Assembly (NCBI GenBank): GCA_005799265.1
Contig: SYHD01000081.1
Location: forward strand, 1 to 64,000
From: Planctomycetia bacterium
GTDB taxonomy: Bacteria; Planctomycetota; Planctomycetia; Gemmatales; Gemmataceae
Direction of reading: 5' to 3'
DNA length: 64,000 nt
Shown: piece after piece, positions 8,166 through 17,919 of the stretch
Layout: each line of letters opens with the position of its first letter
How positions within the stretch are numbered: position 1 is the stretch's first letter
Position numbers and translations under genes: made by a program
Notes under the pieces: generated by a model
What the model saw: the letters and a program-made list of their open reading frames with translations, nothing else
Databases searched by the model: none
Told to the model about the DNA's origin: nothing

Positions 8166-11159
8166 ATGCGAAAATGCACGTTTGCCGTCCTGGGCTGGTC
8201 GATTTTCGTCGTGAGCTTGCTTACCAGTATCCGCGCCGAGCAAGGCAAGGACAAGAAAGACGCTCTCGACAAGGACTACGCCGCCGAGTTGCCGCGCATT
8301 CCGGCGACGGCGCCCAAGGACACGCTCAAGACGTTCAAGCTCGCGCCGGGCTTCAAGCTCGAACTCGTCGCCTCGGAGCCGATGATACGCTCGCCGGTCG
8401 CTGTCGATTTCGATGAAGACGGCCGCATGTACGTCGCGGAGTTTCCGGAGTACAACCAGCACGGCAATCCGAAGTTCAAGGAACGCGGCGCCATCAAGGT
8501 GCTTGAAGACACCGACAACGACGGCGTCTACGACAAAGTGTCAACACTCGCGGAACTCGACTCGCCGGTCGCGCTGGCATGCTGGGACGGCGGCGTCTTC
8601 GTCGGCGCGGTGCCGCACATCTGGTATCTCAAGGACACCAAGGCCACGGGCAAGGCCGACGTCAAGAAGATCATCTACACCGGCTTCGGCCGCGACAAGG
8701 CCGGCGAGGCGATGCTCAACTCATTTCGCTGGGGATTGGACAATCGCTTTCATGTCTCGACGAGCGCGGCAGGCGGCAGCGTAAAATCGGCCGAGGCCAA
8801 GGACGCTCAAGTCTTCAACGTCAAGGGGCACGGTTTCCTGTTCGATCCGCGCACGCTCAAGTTCGAGCTGGTCGCCGGCAGTTCTCAGCACGGCATGTCG
8901 ATGGACGACTGGGGCCGCAAGTTCACCTGCGATAACTCGAATCCCGCGCACGTGTTGATGTACGATGGCCGTTATCTGCTGAAAAATCCCTATGTGCAAG
9001 CGCCGCCGCCGATGCTCAACATCCACGGGACGAACCAGGCGAAGTACCTTAAACGCGTCAGCCCGAACGAGCCGTGGCGCACGGTCCGTACTCGCCTGCG
9101 CTTGCAGAAAATCGTGCCCGGCCCCATCGAGACTGGCGAAGTCTCCGGCCACTTCACCGGCACGACCGGCGTTACCGTCTATCGCGGCGACGCCTTTCCG
9201 GCGGAGCATCGCGGGACGTTGTTCGTCGGCGAAGTGTCGAACAATCTCGTCTACCACGCCAAGCTCGAATCGAACGGCCTTGCGCTGAAGGCGAGCCGCT
9301 TCGAGAAGGACATCGAGTTTCTCGCCTCGACCGACAACTGGTTCCGCCCCGCCCAGTTCGCCAACGCACCGGACGGCACGCTCTACGTCATCGACCACTA
9401 TCGTGAAATCGTCGAGACGATCGAATCGATTCCGCCGCTCATCCTCAAACATCTGCACATCGAATCAGGCGTCAACCACGGACGCATCTATCGCGTTGTG
9501 CCGGACGGCTTCAAACGTCGCCAACAGCCGCGATTGAGCAAGGCGACGACGGCGGAACTCGTGAAGTTGTTGAAGCATCCCAATGGCTGGCATCGCGACA
9601 CGGCTGCGCGGCTACTCTATCAACGGCAGGATCCGGCTGCGGCGCCGCTGCTGCACATCATGGCGAAGGAATCGCAGGCGCCACTGGACCGCTTGCATGC
9701 TCTCTATGCCCTTCAAGGCATGGGTGCGCTTCGCGACTCGCACCTTTTCACGTCGCTCCTGTGGGTGAACGAACCCCGCTTGCGCGAGCACGCACTGAGG
9801 CTTTCGGAACACACCCTCGATGAGAGCAACCAGCAGTTCTTTCTCACCCATTTCGTTGAGAAGGAGAAGGATCCGCACGTCAAGTATCAGCTCGCCTTCT
9901 CGCTGGGCGCACGCCCGAGAAGCTCCTGGGTTGCCAGGGAGCTTGGAACGCTCGCTCTGAACGAAGCCCATGATCCGTGGATGCGGCTCGCCATCCTCAC
10001 TTCTGCGCACGGGTTGCGCGGCTCGCTCTTCAGCAGACTCCACTCTGCGCCGATTCGTGAAAGTCCGGAGGGCAAGGTCCTGCTGCACGCGCTGGCCGTG
10101 CAGATCGGGGCCGCCAATCAAGCAGACGAACTCGCCGAATTTCTCAAGGTGATCGATCGAGGCTTGCCGAGCGATCTCAAAATGAATCGCGAATTCTTGG
10201 CGAGCCTTATGTCCAAGCTGCCGGCGAAATCCCGCGATCGCATCCAGAACGGCAAATCGGGCGCGATCTTCAAGGAGCTGGTCGCCGATGCGATCAAGAC
10301 ATCGAGCGACGAGAAGCAACCAGTCGCCGAGCGCATTTCAGCCGTGCGCACGTTGGGCCTCGCGGAGTTCGACAAGGTGAAGCCGAACTTCACCGAGTTT
10401 CTCAAGTTCCGCCAGCCGGAAGCCGTGCAGCGCGCCGCCCTCGAAACGATGGTGCGCTTCGAGCAAGAAGGCGCGATGCGCCTCGTCATCGACGCCTGGC
10501 CGAGCCTGAGTCCTCAGGTGCGCGCGACAGCGGCGGAGACGTTGTTCGCTCGGCCCGCGTCGATCCATGCGTTTCTTGACGCCGTCGAAAAAGGCACGAT
10601 CAAAACCGGCGAGATCGATCCCGCCCGCATCCAGCTCTTGCAAGTCTTCGCCGACGCCAAGATCCGCGGTCGGGCCGAGAAGCTCTTCAAGGGGACGAAG
10701 CTCTCGGCTCGCAAGGACGTGGTCGCTGCGTATCAGAAATCACTCGACCTCAAGGGGGACCTCGCGAACGGCAAGGAGATCTTCAAGAAGAACTGCGCCG
10801 CCTGCCATCGCATCGATGGCGTCGGCGAGCAAATCGGCGCCGAACTGGGGGCGATCAAAGATCGGGGAGCCGACTTCATTTTGCTCAACGTTCTCGATCC
10901 GAATCGCGAGGTGTTGCCGAAGTTCATCACTTACTACGTGCAGACCGACGCGGGCCGTACGCTCACCGGCATGATCACGGCCGAGACCGCGACGAGCATC
11001 ACGGTGCGCCGTCCGGACGGCACGAGCGAGACGATCCTGCGCGTCAACATCGAGGAACTGCGTTCGACGGGCATGTCGTTCATGCCGGAGGGCTTGGAGA
11101 AGACGATCAACCACCAGGAGATGGCGGACTTGATCGCGTTTTTGTTGTCGGCACGGTGA
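8166..11159 (+). CDS. PVC-type heme-binding CxxCH protein (membrane-bound dehydrogenase + HEAT-like + c-type cytochrome)
   Basis: 997 aa, signal peptide, SPVAVDFDEDGRMYVAEFPEY, C-terminal NCAACHRIDGVGEQIG heme motif. Confidence 0.92.
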   Translation: MRKCTFAVLGWSIFVVSLLTSIRAEQGKDKKDALDKDYAAELPRIPATAPKDTLKTFKLAPGFKLELVASEPMIRSPVAVDFDEDGRMYVAEFPEYNQHGNPKFKERGAIKVLEDTDNDGVYDKVSTLAELDSPVALACWDGGVFVGAVPHIWYLKDTKATGKADVKKIIYTGFGRDKAGEAMLNSFRWGLDNRFHVSTSAAGGSVKSAEAKDAQVFNVKGHGFLFDPRTLKFELVAGSSQHGMSMDDWGRKFTCDNSNPAHVLMYDGRYLLKNPYVQAPPPMLNIHGTNQAKYLKRVSPNEPWRTVRTRLRLQKIVPGPIETGEVSGHFTGTTGVTVYRGDAFPAEHRGTLFVGEVSNNLVYHAKLESNGLALKASRFEKDIEFLASTDNWFRPAQFANAPDGTLYVIDHYREIVETIESIPPLILKHLHIESGVNHGRIYRVVPDGFKRRQQPRLSKATTAELVKLLKHPNGWHRDTAARLLYQRQDPAAAPLLHIMAKESQAPLDRLHALYALQGMGALRDSHLFTSLLWVNEPRLREHALRLSEHTLDESNQQFFLTHFVEKEKDPHVKYQLAFSLGARPRSSWVARELGTLALNEAHDPWMRLAILTSAHGLRGSLFSRLHSAPIRESPEGKVLLHALAVQIGAANQADELAEFLKVIDRGLPSDLKMNREFLASLMSKLPAKSRDRIQNGKSGAIFKELVADAIKTSSDEKQPVAERISAVRTLGLAEFDKVKPNFTEFLKFRQPEAVQRAALETMVRFEQEGAMRLVIDAWPSLSPQVRATAAETLFARPASIHAFLDAVEKGTIKTGEIDPARIQLLQVFADAKIRGRAEKLFKGTKLSARKDVVAAYQKSLDLKGDLANGKEIFKKNCAACHRIDGVGEQIGAELGAIKDRGADFILLNVLDPNREVLPKFITYYVQTDAGRTLTGMITAETATSITVRRPDGTSETILRVNIEELRSTGMSFMPEGLEKTINHQEMADLIAFLLSAR

Positions 11160-11223
11160 TTGGTCGATTGGATCTGTATAGCGCTTGGGCGGCGTCGCGC
11201 GAGCGCTAAACGAGGAGAGGATA

Positions 11224-12588
11224 ATGTTTCATCGCATGTTCATCGCCCTGGCCTTCATGCTCGCATTCGCCGCGACGGTCGACGCCCAGGAACCCAAGAC
11301 CTGGCAAGCCGGCGTCGCCAAGACCGTCATCACGCCGAAGCATCTCATGTGGATGTCCGGCTACGGCGCCCGCAACAAGCCCGCGGAAGGAACTCTGCAC
11401 GAGTTGTGGGCCAAGGCGCTCGTTCTCGAAGACGCCGCCGGCAAACGCTGCGTGCTCGTGACGATGGATCTCGTCGGCATCGACGCCGGGCTTGCGGACG
11501 ACGTTTGCGCCGATCTCAAGAAACGGCACGGCCTGCAACGCGATCAGATCATGCTCTCGGTTTCGCACACGCACTGCGGTCCGGTCGTCGGCAAGAACCT
11601 GATCGCGATGTACAGTTTCGACGACAAGCAGCATGAACTGGTCAAGAGCTACACGAAGGACCTGCACGGCAAGCTCGTTGATGTCGTCGGCGCGGCCATC
11701 AAGGACCTCAAACCGGCGAGGATTTCCTGGAACAACGGCCACACGGGCTTCGCCACCAATCGCCGTACGAACCAGGAAGGCAATGTCCCGAAGCTGCGTG
11801 AACTGGGGCAGCTCAAGGGGCCTGTCGATCACGAAGTCCCTGTACTGTGCATTCGAGACCCCGGCGGCAAAGTGCGCTCTATCGTCTTCGGTTACGCGTG
11901 CCATGCGACGGTGTTGAGCTTCTATCATTGGTGCGGCGATTACCCCGGCTTCGCGCAACTCGAGCTGGAGAAACGCTATCCCGGCGCCGTCGCCCTCTTT
12001 CACGCGGGCTGTGGGGCCGATCAGAATCCCTTGCCCCGCCGCACGGTCGAATTGGCCGAGAAGTATGGCGTGCAACTCGCGGAGGCGGTCGATCAAGTCG
12101 TCAAGGCGCCGATGACACCGCTGGCGCCTATAGCGAAAACAACTTATACGCGCATCAATGTTCCTTTCGGCGAATTGCCGACGCGAGAAAAGCTTGTCAT
12201 GGACACGATGAGCAAAAACACGTACATCGTCTCGCGCGCCAAGATGTTGTTGGCCCAGTATGAAAAGACCGGCTCGCTCAAGGCGACCTATCCTTACCCC
12301 GTGCAAACCTGGCGGCTCGGCGACGACCTGACGTGGATTGCCCTTGGCGGCGAGGTCGTCGTCGATTACTCGCTACGTCTCAAAAAGGAACTCGGCAAAG
12401 TCTGGGTCACCGGGTATGCCAACGACGTGATGGCCTACATCCCGTCCCTGCGCGTCCTGAAGGAAGGCGGCTACGAAGGCGATACGTCGATGATCTACTA
12501 TGGCCTACCGACTGCGTGGGGGCCACGCATCGAGGAAATGATCGTGGACGCTGCGTGCAAACAGGCGGGCAAGTGGGTCGTGCGATAG
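11224..12588 (+). CDS. Neutral/alkaline non-lysosomal ceramidase N-terminal-domain protein (secreted)
   Basis: Signal peptide; GVAKTVITPKHLMWMSGYGAR; SVSHTHCGPVVG. Confidence 0.88.
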   Translation: MFHRMFIALAFMLAFAATVDAQEPKTWQAGVAKTVITPKHLMWMSGYGARNKPAEGTLHELWAKALVLEDAAGKRCVLVTMDLVGIDAGLADDVCADLKKRHGLQRDQIMLSVSHTHCGPVVGKNLIAMYSFDDKQHELVKSYTKDLHGKLVDVVGAAIKDLKPARISWNNGHTGFATNRRTNQEGNVPKLRELGQLKGPVDHEVPVLCIRDPGGKVRSIVFGYACHATVLSFYHWCGDYPGFAQLELEKRYPGAVALFHAGCGADQNPLPRRTVELAEKYGVQLAEAVDQVVKAPMTPLAPIAKTTYTRINVPFGELPTREKLVMDTMSKNTYIVSRAKMLLAQYEKTGSLKATYPYPVQTWRLGDDLTWIALGGEVVVDYSLRLKKELGKVWVTGYANDVMAYIPSLRVLKEGGYEGDTSMIYYGLPTAWGPRIEEMIVDAACKQAGKWVVR

Positions 12589-12617
12589 CGTTCGCGCGGC
12601 GTTGCGCGAACGCTAAA
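12586..12617. repeat. Family-A palindrome TAGCGTTCGCGCGGCGTTGCGCGAACGCTA
   Basis: Inverted repeat; its first three bases are the ceramidase stop codon. Confidence 0.85.
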
Positions 12618-12627
12618 CGGTGACTGG

Positions 12628-13119
12628 TCACTTGATCCCATTTGCAGCCTTGTACAAGTTCAACGTCAGATGCGCCTGGCCTTGATGGTGCGCTTCATGC
12701 CACGCAAGGACGCGCAGCCATTCGCCGTAGGTCCAGGGCGCCTGCTCGTTCGGCTTCGTCTTCAGGGCGCTGTCGTCTAGCTTCTTCACCATTTCAAGCA
12801 GAGTCGCTCGTGCGTCAGCCAGATAGCGATTGACGGCGTCCAAGTTCGGAATGTCATCGTCGGGCGTGCTGCCGCCGGCGAAGCGGCGAACCAGTTCCAC
12901 CTCTTTCGGTTGCCCGCCAGGAGGCCCCATGCGCACGTGTACGTGGCGATCGTCGGTCGCGGCGATGTGCATGATCTGCCAGGCGATGTGCGCTCGGCCG
13001 GGGCCGGGACGCCAGCCGAGGACTTTCTGCGCGTCGCCGAGCTTCGCGAGGCCGTCCAGGAAGGCGAGCGTTTTCTGGCGATTGAAGTCGAGCGTTTCGA
13101 GGAGGACGGGAAAGGACAT
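12628..13119 (-). CDS. DinB-family protein
   Basis: 163 aa, WQIMHIAATDDRH...WLRVLAWHEAHHQGQAHLTLNLYK. Confidence 0.85.
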   Translation of the reverse strand: MSFPVLLETLDFNRQKTLAFLDGLAKLGDAQKVLGWRPGPGRAHIAWQIMHIAATDDRHVHVRMGPPGGQPKEVELVRRFAGGSTPDDDIPNLDAVNRYLADARATLLEMVKKLDDSALKTKPNEQAPWTYGEWLRVLAWHEAHHQGQAHLTLNLYKAANGIK

Positions 13120-13138
13120 GGGGAAAACTCCTGTATTT

Positions 13139-13174
13139 GTTTAGCGTTCGCATGGCGCCACGCGAGCGCTAAAC
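13139..13174. repeat. Family-A palindrome GTTTAGCGTTCGC...GCGAGCGCTAAAC
   Basis: Direct inspection; between DinB and TatD genes. Confidence 0.9.
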
Positions 13175-13181
13175 GACAAAA

Positions 13182-13961
13182 TCAGCTGCCAAATAACCGC
13201 CTTGCGTTGCGCGTCGTATGCTCCGCGATCACGTCAATCGACACACCTAAAGTTTGCGCCAACACCGCCGCCGTGTGGACGACGTGGGCCGGCTCGTTGC
13301 GTTGTCCGCGATACGGCACGGGCGCCAGATACGGACAATCGGTCTCGACCAGCACGCGCTCGAACGGCATTTTCGCGGCAACGTCGCGCAGTGCCTGAGC
13401 ATTTTTGTACGTCAACATGCCCGCAAAGGAAATGTGCAATCCCATTCGCACACACGCCTCGGCCGTCGCTAGATCGCCCGTGAACGAGTGCATCACCGCG
13501 CGAACTGGCCCGTGCTTGTCGAAATCGGCACGCAGCATCCGCACCGTATCGGCCTCTGCTTCGCGGCAGTGAATGACGACGGCGCGATCGAGCGTGCGTG
13601 CTAGCTCCAGATGCCGGGCGAAGTAATCTTCCTGTTGCGGAAACGGCGTGTGCTTCCAGTGGCGATCGAGTCCCGTTTCGCCGAGCGCGACAACTTCCTG
13701 ACGTTGTGAGAGAGCAACGACTTCATCCCAGGCGGTCGGCGACGCTTCGGCGACATGGTTGGGCTGAATGCCGACGGTGGCCCGCAGGATCGGATGAGTC
13801 GCCGCGAGCTGCACATAGCGCACACTATCGAGCGCGGTAACGGCAACGGCGACGATACGTTCAAGCCCGGCCTCCGCCGCGCGTTGCAGCACAGCAGGCA
13901 AGTCGGCGTGAAAGCGCTCGTCGTCGAGATGAGCGTGCGTGTCGATCCAGGTTGGGAGCAC
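13182..13961 (-). CDS. tatD: TatD-family metal-dependent hydrolase
   Basis: WIDTHAHLDDERF, GETGLDRHW, HCREAEADT, VETDCPYLAPVPYRGQRNEPAHV. Confidence 0.93.
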   Translation of the reverse strand: MLPTWIDTHAHLDDERFHADLPAVLQRAAEAGLERIVAVAVTALDSVRYVQLAATHPILRATVGIQPNHVAEASPTAWDEVVALSQRQEVVALGETGLDRHWKHTPFPQQEDYFARHLELARTLDRAVVIHCREAEADTVRMLRADFDKHGPVRAVMHSFTGDLATAEACVRMGLHISFAGMLTYKNAQALRDVAAKMPFERVLVETDCPYLAPVPYRGQRNEPAHVVHTAAVLAQTLGVSIDVIAEHTTRNARRLFGS

Positions 13962-13996
13962 GGTAACCTCCGTGAGGATGATTATACTCGTGTATT

Positions 13997-14034
13997 CGTT
14001 TAGCGTTCGCGCGACGCGGCGCGAATGCTAAACG
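13997..14034. repeat. Family-A palindrome CGTTTAGCGTTCGCG...CGCGAATGCTAAACG
   Basis: Direct inspection; between divergent tatD and DUF1592 genes. Confidence 0.9.
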
Positions 14035-14061
14035 ACCAAGGGCGGAATTGAACCCGGCCAG

Positions 14062-16506
14062 ATGGCTCGATACAATACATTGGTCCCTCCCACCAATTTG
14101 GATTTCTCAACCATGCGATACTCGGTCACCGTTCTCGGATGCTTCCTCGCGCTCATCGTCTATTTCGTCCAAAGGCCCCATGACGAAGCCGTCGCGCAGG
14201 CCGGCAAGAAGGAACCCGTCGTCAATTTGGACGACGCCGTCGCGAAGGTGATCGTGCCCTACGTCACCAAGCATTGCGTGCAGTGCCACGGCCCGAAGAC
14301 GAAGAACGCCGCTCTGGCCTTGCACATCTATACCGACGAGAAATCGATCCTGAAAGATCGCAAACGCTGGATCGAGGTCATCCGCATGGTGCACGGCGGC
14401 GAGATGCCTCCCGACAAGCAGCCGCGCCCCAAGCTCGAGGACAGCGAAGCATTCCTCAAAGCGATCGCTGACATTTTCACGCTCGCCGACTCGAAAGGCC
14501 CGCGCGATCCGGGTCGCGTGACCATGCGTCGGCTCAATCGCGCGGAGTACAACAACACGATACGCGATCTCGTCGGCGTCGATTTCAAGCCGGCGGACGA
14601 TTTTCCCGCCGACGACGTGGGCCACGGCTTCGACAACATCGGCGACGTGTTGACGATCTCGCCCGTGCACATGGAGCGCTATCTAGCAGCGGCCGAGACG
14701 ATCACGCAGCAGGCGATCCTCGTCGGCGATCCTCCCAAGCCGCCCACGCGCACCGTATCTGCTCGCTTCACCGAGCCGTCCGTGCCCAATCCCGACAAGG
14801 TCGGCAACGCCCGTGCCATCACGCAAACAAAGGTGCCGCTGCACACGCTCTACAACCTCACGCAGGAGGGCGAATTCCGCGCTCGCATTCGCGGCTACGG
14901 CCAGAACGCCGGCAAGGAACCGATCAAGATCGCCCTCACGATCAACGGCAAGGAGATACAGGCATTCGAGGTGAAGTCCAAGAACCCGAAGGACGCGCAA
15001 GCCTACGAGGTGGTCCTCCCGCTCAAGAAAGGCCCGCAGCGCATGGCGGCCGTCTTGCTCAACGAGGGCAAGAACGCAGACGGCAAAAGCGATCGCACCT
15101 TCATGTTGAGCATGTTTCAACTCGAAGGCCCACTCGACACGCGGCCGCCTTCGCATCAAAAGATTTTGACACACCAGCCGGGCCTCGACAAGCATGACGC
15201 CGCCCGCGAAATCCTGACTCGCTTCGCCTCAAAGGCGTATCGCCGTTCCGTGACGAAAGATGAGGTCGATCGCCTGCTCAAGTTTGTCGATCTAGCACAG
15301 AAGAATGGCGAGAAGTGGGAGGCCGGCATTCAGTTCGCGATCCAGGCCGTGCTCTGCTCGCCGAAGTTTCTCTTCCGCGTCGAACTCGATCATCGCCCCG
15401 ACAGCAAGGACGCGCATCCCATTGACGACTATCAACTGGCGTCGCGGCTGTCATACTTCCTGTGGAGCACGATGCCGGACGACGAACTGTTCGCACTTGC
15501 GGAGAAGAAGCAACTGCATGCCAACATCGACGCGCAAGTCAAACGCATGCTCGCCGATCCGAAGGCGTTCGCGCTCGTCGAAAATTTCGCGGCCCAATGG
15601 CTGCAACTGCGTCTGCTCAAGGGACATGCACCCGACTCGACGCTGTTCCCCGAATTCGACGATCAGCTGCGAAATTCGATGATCCGCGAGACGGAGCTAT
15701 TCTTCGAAGCGATCATGCGCGAGAACCGCAGCGTTGTCGAACTCATCGATAGCAACTTCACATTCATGAACGAACGGCTCGCCCGCCACTACGGCATCGC
15801 CGACACCAACGGCAATCGCCTTTATCAGAAGCCGATCACGAAGCCGGGGACGCCGCTGGTGAAGAAGTTTGGCAAGCCGAGCAACGAATTCCAGCGTGTC
15901 ACCTTCGCCGATGACGAACGCGGCGGCATTCTCACGCACGCCAGCATCCTCACGCTTACGTCGAATCCGACGCGCACGAACCCCGTCAAACGCGGCAAAT
16001 GGGTGCTCGAACAGATCCTCGGTACCCCGCCGCCACCGCCGCCGCCGAACGTGCCGGAACTTGAAGAGAAGGGCGAGTTGAAGGGCACGTTGCGCGAACG
16101 TTTCGAGCAGCACCGCAAGAATCCGAGCTGCGCCAATTGCCACGCCAAGCTCGACCCGATGGGTTTCGCGTTCGAAAACTACAACGCCGTCGGCAAGTTC
16201 CGCACGAAGGAAGGCGACGCCGTCATCGATGCGTCGGGAACCCTGCCTGGTGGACAAACATTCAAAGGGCCGAAGGAGCTGAAACAGATTCTCGTTAGCA
16301 AAAAGGATCTTTTCACTCGTGCCTTGACGGAAAAGATGTTAACTTATGCAATAGGTAGAGGCCTCGAATATTACGACAAGTCGTCCGTCGATAAGATCGG
16401 GACGGCTCTCGCCAAGAATGACTTCCGTTTCTCCACCCTGGTAGTCGAAATAACCAACAGTGACCCCTTCCGCATGCGCCGAGGAAAGGACCAAAAGAAT
16501 GACTAG
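14062..16506 (+). CDS. DUF1592 (DUF1587/1592/1588/1585) planctomycete cytochrome-type protein
   Basis: CVQCHGPKTKNAALALH; MRRLNRAEYNNTIRDLVGVDF; GILTHASILTLTSNPTRTNPVKRGKWVLEQILGTPPPPPPPNVPEL; CANCHAKLDPMGFAFENYNAVGKFR. Confidence 0.95.
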   Translation: MARYNTLVPPTNLDFSTMRYSVTVLGCFLALIVYFVQRPHDEAVAQAGKKEPVVNLDDAVAKVIVPYVTKHCVQCHGPKTKNAALALHIYTDEKSILKDRKRWIEVIRMVHGGEMPPDKQPRPKLEDSEAFLKAIADIFTLADSKGPRDPGRVTMRRLNRAEYNNTIRDLVGVDFKPADDFPADDVGHGFDNIGDVLTISPVHMERYLAAAETITQQAILVGDPPKPPTRTVSARFTEPSVPNPDKVGNARAITQTKVPLHTLYNLTQEGEFRARIRGYGQNAGKEPIKIALTINGKEIQAFEVKSKNPKDAQAYEVVLPLKKGPQRMAAVLLNEGKNADGKSDRTFMLSMFQLEGPLDTRPPSHQKILTHQPGLDKHDAAREILTRFASKAYRRSVTKDEVDRLLKFVDLAQKNGEKWEAGIQFAIQAVLCSPKFLFRVELDHRPDSKDAHPIDDYQLASRLSYFLWSTMPDDELFALAEKKQLHANIDAQVKRMLADPKAFALVENFAAQWLQLRLLKGHAPDSTLFPEFDDQLRNSMIRETELFFEAIMRENRSVVELIDSNFTFMNERLARHYGIADTNGNRLYQKPITKPGTPLVKKFGKPSNEFQRVTFADDERGGILTHASILTLTSNPTRTNPVKRGKWVLEQILGTPPPPPPPNVPELEEKGELKGTLRERFEQHRKNPSCANCHAKLDPMGFAFENYNAVGKFRTKEGDAVIDASGTLPGGQTFKGPKELKQILVSKKDLFTRALTEKMLTYAIGRGLEYYDKSSVDKIGTALAKNDFRFSTLVVEITNSDPFRMRRGKDQKND

Positions 16507-17833
16507 CCTGCTTTCTCGCCGTACCGTTCTCAAAGGCCTCGGAGCCTCCATAGCCCTTCCGTGGCTGGAAGCGATGGGCCCATTCACCGCGTGGGCGAGC
16601 CAGCAGCCGGGCGGCAATCGCGTGCCGGTGCGCATGGCGTTTCTCTACGCTCCCAACGGCAAGAACATGGCCGACTGGACGCCGAGCGCCGAAGGGACCA
16701 CCTTCACGCTGCCGCGCATTCTGGAGCCGCTCTCTGAGGTTCGCGAATACGTCAACGTGCTGACCGGCCTGACCGCCGACAAGGCTCGCCCGAACGGCGA
16801 CGGCCCCGGCGATCATGCTCGCGCCATGGCCGCCTTCCTCACCGGCGCCCAGCCGCGCAAGACCGACGGCACCGACATTCGCGCCGGCATCTCGGTCGAT
16901 CAAGTCGCGGCCGCCCGCATCGGCGATCAGACGCGCCTCGGTTCGCTCGAAATCGGCTGCGATCCCAGCGCGCTGGCGGGCAACTGCGATTCCGGCTATA
17001 GCTGTGCCTACTCTTCCACGATCTCCTGGCGTTCCGCGACCGCGCCGGTGCCGAAGCTGAACAATCCGCGCTTGATCTTCGAGCGCCTGTTCGCGACCGG
17101 CAACGACGCCGACCGGGCCCGCCGCGAACGCAATCGCCGCAGCATTCTCGATTTCGTGCGCGAAGACGCCGCCAGCTTGCAGCCGAACCTGGGCGCGAAC
17201 GATCAGCGCCGGCTCGACGAATACCTCAGCTCGATCCGCGACATCGAGCAACGCATCGAACGCGCCGCCCGCATGCCCGAACCGCCGCGGCCGACCATGA
17301 CGCAGCCCGCCGGCATTCCGAGCAACCATCAAGAGCACATTCGCCTCTTGTGCGATCTGCTGGTGCTCGCGTTCCAGGCCGACATCACGCGCGTCAGCAC
17401 GTTCGTCTTCGCCAACGAGGGAAGCAATCGCCCCTACCCGTTCATCGATGTCCGCGAAGGCCATCACGATCTCTCGCACCACGGCAACGACCGCGCCAAG
17501 ATGCAAAAGATCGCCACGATTAACCGCTTCCACGTCACGCAGTTCGCGTACATGCTCAGCCGCATGAAGGACATCCGCGAAGGTGACGGCACCCTGCTCG
17601 ACAATTGCATGATCGCCTACGGCTCAGGCAACTCCGACGGCAACCGCCACAACCACGATGACTTGCCGGTTCTGCTCGTGGGCAAGGGCTCGGGAACCGT
17701 CCGCGCTGGCCGCCACATACGCTACCGCAACAACACGCCGCTGAACAACCTCTGGCTATCGATGCTCGACCGCATGGGCACGCGCGTCGAGGCGCTGGGC
17801 GACAGCACGGGGCGGTTGGCGAATCTGACCTGA
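16499..17833 (+). CDS. DUF1552 domain protein
   Basis: LLSRRTVLKGLGASIALPWLEAM; 8-nt overlap (ATGACTAG) with the DUF1592 gene. Confidence 0.95.
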   Translation: MTSLLSRRTVLKGLGASIALPWLEAMGPFTAWASQQPGGNRVPVRMAFLYAPNGKNMADWTPSAEGTTFTLPRILEPLSEVREYVNVLTGLTADKARPNGDGPGDHARAMAAFLTGAQPRKTDGTDIRAGISVDQVAAARIGDQTRLGSLEIGCDPSALAGNCDSGYSCAYSSTISWRSATAPVPKLNNPRLIFERLFATGNDADRARRERNRRSILDFVREDAASLQPNLGANDQRRLDEYLSSIRDIEQRIERAARMPEPPRPTMTQPAGIPSNHQEHIRLLCDLLVLAFQADITRVSTFVFANEGSNRPYPFIDVREGHHDLSHHGNDRAKMQKIATINRFHVTQFAYMLSRMKDIREGDGTLLDNCMIAYGSGNSDGNRHNHDDLPVLLVGKGSGTVRAGRHIRYRNNTPLNNLWLSMLDRMGTRVEALGDSTGRLANLT

Positions 17834-17919
17834 TATGGCCCGCCATTCATGGCGGGTTCGAGAAGAAAAGCCGCTTGCAACGCGAGGTTGTGAGCGGCTT
17901 TTTCGTTGTCCATGCCGAA

